Source of the DNA: an uncultured Faecalibacterium sp.
GTDB taxonomy: Bacteria; Bacillota; Clostridia; Oscillospirales; Ruminococcaceae
Assembly: GCA_900765705.1 (NCBI GenBank)
Contig: CAAFSR010000358.1
Location: 1 to 6,910, forward strand
Reading direction: 5' to 3'
DNA: 6,910 bases
The notes below the pieces were generated by a model, which was given only the letters and a program-made list of their open reading frames with translations, did no database searches and was not told where the DNA came from. Within the stretch, counting starts at the first letter, position 1; each line of letters starts with the position of its first letter. Positions 1 to 5,563 of this stretch are shown here, piece after piece. The position numbers were made by a program, and so were the translations under genes.

Positions 1-763
1 GCAGCGGGGCGGTCAGCCGCCAGCTGCTGCTGGCGCGCATATTATCCAGCGAGACCTGATATTCGTGCTGCATGGCCTGCAGTGTCAGCAGCTGCTGGTT
101 CAGCCGGATGCACTCGGCGCGGCTGGCCTGCAGCATCTCGTCTGCTTCCTGCGCGGCAGCGGCGTTTTTCAGCTTCAGGTCGTTCAGCGCCCGCAGCAGG
201 GACTTGCCGGGCTGCTCGTGCAGAAAACGCCCCAGCGGGTAGTAGTGGTAGTTCACCGCAAACTTCATGCCGGCACTAAAGCCGGTGGTGCAGTGCAGTG
301 CAAGATTGGGGTCTACGTCCAGAAACAGCAGGCTGTCCTCCTGCAGCACAAGGCCGTTGACCGACTGGAAACTGATGCGGTCGTCCGAGATGGCAAGGTC
401 GGTAATGCAGCAGGCCAGCTCGCCGGGGTCCAGCCGCACGGCGCGTGCGTCCTCCGGCAGAGTAAAGGTGACCGACACCTCGTGGGTCAGCTCGTTGTAA
501 ACATCCTCGGCGGCGATCAGGCATTCCCGGGGGGAGAAGCCGCTGCCGGTATCGTAGAACAGCTGCGGCAGGGTGAGCGCGATGCTGTCTGCCTCGGTGC
601 TGTGCTTGGCAAGCTCTTTCTGGCAGACCAGCAGCTGCTGCTCCAGCTCCAGACACCGCTGTGCCAGCTGGGAAACACCCTCGTCTGAAAGCTTGAGCTG
701 CTGCTCCAGCTCCGCAATGTGAGCCTGCAGGGCAGCAGGGGTCACGGGGGTATCGTGGTTCAT
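1..763 (-). CDS. Partial coiled-coil protein, probable N-terminus of a glycosyltransferase
   Basis: An open frame of 254 codons begins with ATG at 763-761 and runs off the left edge, so only the N-terminal part is seen. CCTCCT at 772-777 reads as AGGAGG on the minus strand, 8 bases before the ATG, and sets the start. Residues about 9-56 are Leu/Gln/Glu rich and look like a coiled coil (HIAELEQQLKLSDEG). Residues about 62-175 look beta-rich and include LFYDTGSGFS (68-77) and AVRLDP (108-113). A second coiled coil covers about 185-240, followed by SSSWRLTAPL at 245-254. A coiled coil ending in S-W-R/K-L-T-x-P, together with a leading DTGxGFS segment, is common ahead of GT2/GT4 catalytic domains in multi-domain glycan-building proteins. 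That family call is recognition from memory; the catalytic part lies outside the window. The gene lies 66 bases downstream of the acyltransferase gene and is probably co-transcribed with it. A different large surface-glycan protein is the main alternative. Confidence 0.72.
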   Translation of the reverse strand, partial: MNHDTPVTPAALQAHIAELEQQLKLSDEGVSQLAQRCLELEQQLLVCQKELAKHSTEADSIALTLPQLFYDTGSGFSPRECLIAAEDVYNELTHEVSVTFTLPEDARAVRLDPGELACCITDLAISDDRISFQSVNGLVLQEDSLLFLDVDPNLALHCTTGFSAGMKFAVNYHYYPLGRFLHEQPGKSLLRALNDLKLKNAAAAQEADEMLQASRAECIRLNQQLLTLQAMQHEYQVSLDNMRASSSWRLTAPL

Positions 764-829
764 AACGGGATCCTCCTCTTCCTTTATCCTACAACAGCTG
801 CGCCGCCGCAGCCGGAATGTGCGTAAAGA

Positions 830-1945
830 TCAGTGTCGCGCGGTGTAGTGCACCTGCGGGGTATGCCGCCGGGCGGGGAACAACCGGATGATCAGCTCCC
901 GCCGCCGCTGCAGCAGGCCGCAGATCAGCCAGATGGAACTGAGCGAAAGGATATATTGCAGGCTGATGCCCAGAACAGGGCGGTCGGCGTATTTGGCCGC
1001 AAACAGATACCACGGAATAGCGATAAGCTCCACGGTATGTATGCAGAAGATGTACAGCGAGCGGCGGCCGATGGCCTCGAAAAAGCGCACCAGCGCGTTT
1101 CGGTGCTGGCTCCAGTGCAGGAACAGCCGGATGAACAGCAGCCCCGCAAGGCCGTCCAGCAGGATGCTGATGGGGCCCAGAGACCACTCCGCCATGGAAA
1201 CGCAGTCGGTGCGGCGGGTGGCAAGGGCGACCGCCGGGATCAGCAGGACGGCTGCCCACAAAATGCAGGACATCCGGCGGGACAGGGGCTGGTCCAGCCA
1301 GTGCTGACGCTTGGCAAGGTAGCCAAGGTACAGGTACGGCGTGACCACCATGCCCTGGATCAGGCAGAAGGGCAGCTCCCATGCAAGGCTGGCACCCCAG
1401 CCCAGCATGGCGCAGCCGCCCACCGCCCAAGGGGTGTAACGCTCCGGGAAGATGTTCAGAATGACGTCCAGTGTGATCCAGCCCACCAGCAGCGCCAGCA
1501 GATACCACATGGGCCCGCAGGAAAAGAACTCCTGCCCGAAGTAGGTGGCGGTATGGGGCAGGCCCAGCAGAAAACCGCCCGCTACCTTGATGCTCTCGGT
1601 CAGCGAGCCGGGCAGATAGTGAAAGGTCTTATAATGAATGATAAAGTGCAGCACCGTGGTAAAGACCGCAGTATAGCAAAAGGGCTTGAGCAGGCTTTTG
1701 AGCTGCTGGTGGATGCACTTGCCGATGGAGCGCTTACGGAAGCCGTAGCCGCTGGCAATAAAAAAGGCCGCCATCAGTGTTTCGCGGTAGATAAAGCCAA
1801 CAAAGGCAGTCAACGACAGGCCACCCTTCAGCTGAAGCGGATAAAGTTCCGCAGTGTGCCCCAGCACGATGGCCAGCATTCCTGCGCCCTTGAGCATATC
1901 AAACATCCCAATGGAGTTGACAGTGCGGGGCTTGGTTGTTTCCAT
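830..1945 (-). CDS. Membrane acyltransferase, acyltransferase-3 family
   Basis: This 371-residue integral membrane protein should transfer an acyl group (often acetyl or succinyl) to a carbohydrate or another surface substrate at the cytoplasmic membrane. It matches the acyltransferase-3 family in length and layout. FDMLKGAGMLAIVLGHT lies at 15-31, with the conserved His at 30 in the first membrane helix. FFIASGYGFRKR at 61-72 corresponds to the usual FFxISG segment. MWYLLALLVGW at 146-156 matches the W-[FY]-L-x-x-L segment, and GRRSLYIFCIHT at 293-304 is the typical late-helix G-x-x-S-L-x-I-x-x-x-H block. Around ten hydrophobic helices are visible and the C-terminus is basic. I chose the ATG at 1945 because GGAAGG lies 8 bases upstream; an in-frame TTG at 2005 would add 20 residues but has no Shine-Dalgarno. 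A near-perfect promoter lies about 100 bases upstream. The downstream gene looks like a glycosyltransferase, so a role in decorating a surface polysaccharide is likely; the substrate is unknown. Confidence 0.88.
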   Translation of the reverse strand: METTKPRTVNSIGMFDMLKGAGMLAIVLGHTAELYPLQLKGGLSLTAFVGFIYRETLMAAFFIASGYGFRKRSIGKCIHQQLKSLLKPFCYTAVFTTVLHFIIHYKTFHYLPGSLTESIKVAGGFLLGLPHTATYFGQEFFSCGPMWYLLALLVGWITLDVILNIFPERYTPWAVGGCAMLGWGASLAWELPFCLIQGMVVTPYLYLGYLAKRQHWLDQPLSRRMSCILWAAVLLIPAVALATRRTDCVSMAEWSLGPISILLDGLAGLLFIRLFLHWSQHRNALVRFFEAIGRRSLYIFCIHTVELIAIPWYLFAAKYADRPVLGISLQYILSLSSIWLICGLLQRRRELIIRLFPARRHTPQVHYTARH

Positions 1946-1951
1946 GAAAGA

Positions 1952-1960
1952 TTCCTTCCC
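1952..1960 (-). promoter_or_regulatory. Shine-Dalgarno site that decides the acyltransferase start
   Basis: On the minus strand this reads GGGAAGGAA, with the GGAAGG core 8 bases before the ATG at 1945. No comparable site precedes the in-frame TTG at 2005, so the shorter 371-residue protein is preferred. Confidence 0.8.
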
Positions 1961-2004
1961 TGCGCCGGCCAAACACCCCTTGAGAAAAAGCCGGATACGG
2001 CGCA
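1961..2004 (-). promoter_or_regulatory. Leader hairpins upstream of the acyltransferase, possible attenuator
   Basis: In the minus-strand leader TGCGCCG (2004-1998) can pair with CGGCGCA (1967-1961), which ends directly beside the Shine-Dalgarno site. In competition, GCCG (2001-1998) and CGGC (1993-1990) form a short hairpin with a TATC loop, followed at once by TTTTT (1989-1985), which looks like a weak intrinsic terminator. The two folds share bases and exclude each other. The terminator stem has only four base pairs, so this may be chance. The pairings are seen in the sequence; a regulatory role is inference. Confidence 0.25.
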
Positions 2005-2044
2005 AATGATCAGTTTTTATACAGGATAAGCATGATATATGGCT

Positions 2045-2073
2045 AGTATAATGCTTTTTGGGTGGACTGTCAA
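2045..2073 (-). promoter_or_regulatory. Sigma-A type promoter for the minus-strand acyltransferase operon
   Basis: On the minus strand a perfect -35 box TTGACA (2073-2068) is followed after 17 bases by a -10 box TATACT (2050-2045). Transcription would start near 2038 and give a leader of about 93 bases before the ATG at 1945. This is one of the two best promoter matches in the window and supports strong constitutive or repressible expression. Confidence 0.85.
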
Positions 2074-2206
2074 TTTTGTTTTGCAGTCTGCGGGATGCCG
2101 GATATGGTATTTTGCGCTAAAAATTGTAGCACAGGATGCTGCCGATTGCAACGAAAGGTAGAATTTGGCCAAACAACACCTGATGATACGCAAGTAAAAG
2201 TTGCCA

Positions 2207-2222
2207 ATTTAAGGAATTAAAT
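2207..2222. repeat. Small inverted repeat upstream of the ligase promoter
   Basis: ATTTAA and TTAAAT form perfect 6-base arms around GGAA, ending 12 bases before the -35 box at 2235. The position suits an activator or repressor site, but short AT-rich palindromes are common by chance in AT-rich spacers. No regulator gene is visible in the window. Confidence 0.25.
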
Positions 2223-2234
2223 GTTGCGAAAGTA

Positions 2235-2263
2235 TTGCATTGCACTGGAAGATATTGTATACT
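2235..2263 (+). promoter_or_regulatory. Sigma-A type promoter for the ligase/carrier/condensation operon
   Basis: TTGCAT (2235-2240) and TATACT (2258-2263) are separated by exactly 17 bases. The start of transcription would lie near 2270, giving a leader of about 40 bases, and AGGAGGG at 2297-2303 is the ribosome binding site for the first gene. GCACTG at 2242-2247 and CAGTGC at 2269-2274 form inverted arms placed symmetrically round the -10 region, a layout that could serve as an operator. The promoter boxes are clear; the operator idea is inference. Confidence 0.8.
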
Positions 2264-2310
2264 GAGCACAGTGCGATACAGCACGGAATGAACATCAGGA
2301 GGGAATTGTA

Positions 2311-3777
2311 ATGATCAAGGTGTTGGACAACGTATATGATCTGGTCACCCTGAATATGGAACAACGCTTTTCGGAGCGTGTGGCGCTCCGCTTTTGTGAT
2401 AAGGAAACGGGCGAGGTGACCACCATCCATTATAAGGACTACGCGCGGGACATCCGCCGGGCGGTCAACTATTTCCAGAGCACCATCCCGGACATCAAAG
2501 GCAAAAAGATCTGCCTGCTGAATAAAAACTGCTACGAGTATGCCGTGAATACCTTTGGCATCATTCTGGCGGGCGGTGTGCTGGTGCTTTTGAACCAGCA
2601 CAAGAGCTGGGACGAGCTGTCCTACGAGCTGGGTCTGGTGGAGCCCGCTGCCATCCTGACCGATGGCGACGACTACGGCACCAAGGAGCAGCTGGCAGCC
2701 GCCTACGGCAGCATCCTGCGCCCCATGGACGGCTTCCGCAGCTATGAGCCGGTGGCAGAGATGCCCCGCTGCATCGGTCACGATGACCTGATGATCCTGA
2801 TGTTCACCTCCGGTACCACCGGCCGCAGCAAGGGCGTGATGCTGAGCGAGCGCAACTTCTTCAGTGTTATGCGTGCCCATGTGCAGATCGGTGAGCACAT
2901 GATGGAGTATAAGCACGACCCGGAGCTTGTGGTCAGCCAGTACACGGTGCTGCCCATGTTCCATCTGGGTGCATTTATCTGCCTGTTCTCCTGGGCACAC
3001 GCGGGCTGGGGGCTGAACATCAGCGGCGATATCCGCAATTTCTATAAGGAGATCCAGCGGATGCCCAGTCAGGTCATGGCAGTGGTGCCGGTGATCATGA
3101 ACTCCCTGCACAAGGATGTGATGCGCGGCCGCAAGGAGCGTCTGGGCGAATTGTGGGTGCCCATCTGCTCCTCTGCCATGTTTGACCCGCAGGTGATGCT
3201 GGACATGGCCACGAACGGGATGTTCGTGGTGCAGACCTACGGCGCTACCGAGACCTGCGGCGATGGCATCATCAACTACGCGCAGGATGCAAAGCACATC
3301 GGCGCTGTGGGACAGGGCAACGATTATCTGGACTATAAGATCGAGCCGGACGGCGAGCTGTGCATCCGCGGCGACAGCATCATGCTGGGCTACTATAAGG
3401 ATCCCGAGGCGACCGCTGCGGTCATCGACAAGGACGGCTGGTTCCACACCGGCGACCTTGCCCGGGTGGACGAGGACGGCTACTACTACATCACCGGCCG
3501 CAAAAAGAACCTGATCATTCTGGACAGCGGCGAGAACATCAGCCCCGAGGAGCTGGAGGGGCTTTTGGAAAAGTGCCCTGCCGTGCAGGAATGCATCGTG
3601 AAGGAAATGGGCAAAAAGATCGGTGCGGTGGTGTACTGCCCGCAGGAAGCACAGCAGACCGTGCGCGACCATATCACAGAGATGAACCGTACCCTGCCCA
3701 TGTACAAGCGCATCGGCGTGGTGGAGTTCAGCGCAGAACCGCTGCCCCGCAACGCCACGGGCAAGCTGTTACGCTGA
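2311..3777 (+). CDS. AMP-dependent acyl/amino-acid ligase, first of a tandem pair
   Basis: This 488-residue soluble enzyme of the adenylate-forming (ANL) superfamily should activate a carboxylic acid with ATP and pass it to CoA or to a carrier-protein thiol. The ATP-binding loop TSGTTGRSKG is at 166-175 and MFHLGAF, the acyl-pocket region, at 216-222. YGATETCG is at 310-317, HTGDL with the ribose-binding Asp382 at 379-383, the hinge ITGRKKN at 394-400, and the adenylation Lys in NATGK at 485. Every core motif is intact. AGGAGGG lies 7 bases before the ATG, and the gene is the first in the operon. The length is near that of DltA or stand-alone A domains and shorter than most long-chain fatty acyl-CoA ligases. 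The next gene is a close paralogue, and a carrier protein and a condensation-like enzyme follow, so loading of that carrier is more likely than a role in fatty-acid degradation. The substrate cannot be read; Cys286, where the paralogue has Gly287, marks a pocket difference. The C-terminus ends three residues after the catalytic Lys. Confidence 0.92.
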   Translation: MIKVLDNVYDLVTLNMEQRFSERVALRFCDKETGEVTTIHYKDYARDIRRAVNYFQSTIPDIKGKKICLLNKNCYEYAVNTFGIILAGGVLVLLNQHKSWDELSYELGLVEPAAILTDGDDYGTKEQLAAAYGSILRPMDGFRSYEPVAEMPRCIGHDDLMILMFTSGTTGRSKGVMLSERNFFSVMRAHVQIGEHMMEYKHDPELVVSQYTVLPMFHLGAFICLFSWAHAGWGLNISGDIRNFYKEIQRMPSQVMAVVPVIMNSLHKDVMRGRKERLGELWVPICSSAMFDPQVMLDMATNGMFVVQTYGATETCGDGIINYAQDAKHIGAVGQGNDYLDYKIEPDGELCIRGDSIMLGYYKDPEATAAVIDKDGWFHTGDLARVDEDGYYYITGRKKNLIILDSGENISPEELEGLLEKCPAVQECIVKEMGKKIGAVVYCPQEAQQTVRDHITEMNRTLPMYKRIGVVEFSAEPLPRNATGKLLR

Positions 3778-3814
3778 GTATAAAATAAATAGAATAAAAC
3801 AGGATGGGCCTACA

Positions 3815-5287
3815 ATGGAACTGGAAAAATTCGTGGACAATATGTACGAGGCCATTACGCAGGGCATGGAAAAGGAATTTCCCGAGCGCGTGGCGTTCCG
3901 TTACTACACCGAGGAGACCGACACGGTGACCACCGTTCTTTTTAAGGAGCTTGCACAGGATGTCCGCCGCACGGTCAACTATCTGCAGAGCACCATCCCG
4001 GACGTAAAGGGAAAAAAGATCTGCCTGCTGAGCAAGAACAGCTACGAATATGTGGTAAACACCTTTGGTGCGATCATGGCGGGCTGCGTGCTGGTACCGA
4101 TGAACCAACGCAAGAGCTGGGAGGAGCTGTCCCACGAGCTGGAGCTGGTAGAGCCCGCCGCCATCCTGATCGATGGCGAGGACTATGGCAACAAGGTACA
4201 GCTGGAGGCCGCCTACGGCAGCATCCTGCACCTGATGGACGATTTCCGCAGCTACGAGCCGGCGGCGGAGCTGCACCCCATCGGTCACGACGATCTGATG
4301 GTGCTGATGTTCACCTCTGGCACCACCGGCCTGAGCAAGGGCGTTATGATGAGCGAGCGCAACCTGTTCAGCGCAGGTCATGTGCTGTGGGCCATCTCTG
4401 CACAGCTGAAGGATAAGATCAGCCAGAAGGAACCTCTGCCCGGGCACTATATGGTGCTGCCCATGTTCCATCTGGGGGCATTCATCGACCTGTTCTCCAC
4501 CACCGTCATGGGCTGGCCGCTGAATCTGGGCGATGATATCCGCAACTTCTACCGCGATATCCAGAAGATGCCCAGTCAGGTCATGTCCGTAGTGCCGGTG
4601 ATCATGAACTCTCTGCACAAGGACGTGATGCGCGGCCGCCGCGACCGTTTGGGCGAGTTATGGGTGCCCATTGGCTCCTCTGCCATGTTTGACCCGCAGG
4701 TGCTGTTGGATATGGCCAACAACGGGATGTTCGTCATCCAGTGCTACGGCGCTACTGAGACCTGTGGCGCGGGCATCATCAACTTTGCACAGGATGCAAA
4801 GCATATTGGTGCTGTGGGTCAGGGCAGCAAGCTGATGGACTACAAGATCGAGCCGGACGGCGAGCTGTGCATGCGCGGCGATTGCGTGATGCTGGGCTAC
4901 TATAAGGACCCCGAGGGCACTGCAGAGGTCATTGACAAGGACGGCTGGGTACATACCGGCGACCTTGCCCGGGTGGACGAGGACGGCTACTATTACATCA
5001 CCGGACGCAAGAAAAACCTGATCATTCTGGACAGCGGCGAGAACATCAGCCCCGAGGAGCTGGAGGGCATGTTGGGAAAATGTCCAGCCGTGCAGGAATG
5101 TATCGTAAAAGAACTGGGCAAGAAGATAGGTGTTGTGGTATACTGTGAAAAGGAGCACCAGCAGACCGTGCGGGATTTTGTTACCCAGATGAACCGCACC
5201 ATCCCGCTGTACAAGCGCATTGGCGTGGTGGAGTTCAGCGAAACGCCGCTGCCCCGCAACGCTACGGGTAAGCTGGTGCGTAAGTAA
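3815..5287 (+). CDS. AMP-dependent acyl/amino-acid ligase, second of a tandem pair
   Basis: This 490-residue adenylate-forming enzyme is collinear with the protein encoded just upstream, with a one-residue offset over the core. The motifs are TSGTTGLSKG at 167-176, MFHLGAF at 217-223, YGATETCG at 311-318, HTGDL at 380-384 with Asp383, ITGRKKN, and the catalytic Lys486 in NATGK. All residues needed for catalysis are present, so it is not a decaying copy. By eye the two proteins are about three quarters identical, rising to about 85 percent over the last 180 residues. They differ most at residues 186-213 (just after the ATP loop) and at Gly287, where the partner has Cys. This suggests a different acyl substrate. 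The 37-base gap before it is very rich in A and T and carries AGGATGGG at 3801-3808, 6 bases before the ATG, a weaker ribosome site than that of the first gene. The carrier-protein gene starts 27 bases after its stop. Confidence 0.92.
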   Translation: MELEKFVDNMYEAITQGMEKEFPERVAFRYYTEETDTVTTVLFKELAQDVRRTVNYLQSTIPDVKGKKICLLSKNSYEYVVNTFGAIMAGCVLVPMNQRKSWEELSHELELVEPAAILIDGEDYGNKVQLEAAYGSILHLMDDFRSYEPAAELHPIGHDDLMVLMFTSGTTGLSKGVMMSERNLFSAGHVLWAISAQLKDKISQKEPLPGHYMVLPMFHLGAFIDLFSTTVMGWPLNLGDDIRNFYRDIQKMPSQVMSVVPVIMNSLHKDVMRGRRDRLGELWVPIGSSAMFDPQVLLDMANNGMFVIQCYGATETCGAGIINFAQDAKHIGAVGQGSKLMDYKIEPDGELCMRGDCVMLGYYKDPEGTAEVIDKDGWVHTGDLARVDEDGYYYITGRKKNLIILDSGENISPEELEGMLGKCPAVQECIVKELGKKIGVVVYCEKEHQQTVRDFVTQMNRTIPLYKRIGVVEFSETPLPRNATGKLVRK

Positions 5288-5314
5288 AACGCAACAGAAA
5301 GGAAGCATAGTACA

Positions 5315-5557
5315 ATGGAACGTGCAGAAATTTTTTCTCAGATCCTGGCAGTTCTGGAGGATGTCGCAGAGGTATCGCCGGAGGATGTGACCGAAAGCAG
5401 CGTCCTGATGGACGATCTGGATCTTTCCTCTATGGAGATTTTGACCATTGTGGCAGATATTGAGGAGACCTTTGGTCTGCGCATCCCGGAAAAGGAGCTG
5501 CGCAACTTTGTCACCATGGGGGATCTGGTGGATTATCTGGTGGCAAACGTGGGGTAA
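5315..5557 (+). CDS. Free-standing acyl/peptidyl carrier protein
   Basis: This 80-residue acidic protein has the size and helix pattern of an acyl carrier protein or a stand-alone NRPS thiolation domain. DDLDLSSMEIL at 33-43 is the phosphopantetheine site: Ser39 aligns with the modified Ser and Ser38 replaces the Asp of the usual DSL motif. The helix after it (IVADIEETFGLRIPEKEL) is typical of carriers, and TMGDLVDYL near 67-75 is the usual fourth-helix block. AAAGGAAG at 5298-5305, 9 bases before the ATG, is a good ribosome site. It lies 27 bases after the second ligase and 6 bases before the condensation-like gene, so it should be the acyl shuttle between them. A house-keeping fatty-acid ACP would be expected beside fab genes and with DSL, so a dedicated carrier is preferred. 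The phosphopantetheinyl transferase that primes it is not in the window. Confidence 0.93.
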   Translation: MERAEIFSQILAVLEDVAEVSPEDVTESSVLMDDLDLSSMEILTIVADIEETFGLRIPEKELRNFVTMGDLVDYLVANVG

Positions 5558-5563
5558 AAACCA

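Larger units (their letters stand above)
1946..2310. other. Divergent intergenic control region
   Basis: This 365-base stretch has no convincing gene. It is markedly richer in A and T than the flanking genes and separates the minus-strand acyltransferase operon from the plus-strand ligase operon. It holds a promoter in each direction with -35 boxes about 160 bases apart (2068-2073 and 2235-2240), so the two transcripts do not overlap. The part between them (2074-2234) contains a small inverted repeat at 2207-2222 and otherwise nothing I recognise. Open frames that cross this region on either strand are antisense extensions of the neighbouring genes and lack ribosome binding sites. Confidence 0.75.
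2311..5287 (+). repeat. Tandem duplication of the ligase gene
   Basis: The two ligase genes are direct copies of about 1.47 kb. Stretches of DNA remain identical: 53 bases at 3508-3560 and 5015-5067, and 38 bases at 3448-3485 and 4955-4992, all in the C-terminal half. The N-terminal quarter and the segment at 2863-2946 / 4370-4453 have drifted far more. Both copies keep their active-site residues. Duplication followed by substrate specialisation, with gene conversion or strong selection holding the C-terminal half together, is my inference. Confidence 0.85.

Noticed and set aside
65..688. A 207-codon plus-strand frame and other frames at the left edge.
   Set aside because: They are opposite the open coiled-coil gene that starts at 763 with a strong ribosome site and matches the local codon use.
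1946..2005. A 20-residue N-terminal extension of the acyltransferase from TTG at 2005.
   Set aside because: No Shine-Dalgarno precedes the TTG, while GGAAGG is correctly placed before the ATG at 1945.
833..2029. A 398-codon open frame on the plus strand opposite the membrane acyltransferase.
   Set aside because: The minus frame has clear family motifs, membrane helices, a ribosome site and a promoter; the plus frame is Gln/Arg/Gly rich with no recognisable domain.
2209..3672. A 487-codon open frame on the minus strand over the first ligase and the spacer.
   Set aside because: It mirrors the ligase gene, shows the same low-complexity antisense composition, and a sister frame appears opposite the paralogue at 3728-4618 simply because the two genes are copies.
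3778..3814. A possible separate promoter for the second ligase in the AT-rich gap (TATAAAAT).
   Set aside because: No -35 box lies at a proper distance, and the gap is only 37 bases inside a clear operon.
2311..5287. A mobile element or CRISPR-like repeat reading of the repeated DNA.
   Set aside because: The repeats are two complete homologous genes; there are no terminal inverted repeats, target duplications, transposase genes or regularly spaced short repeats.
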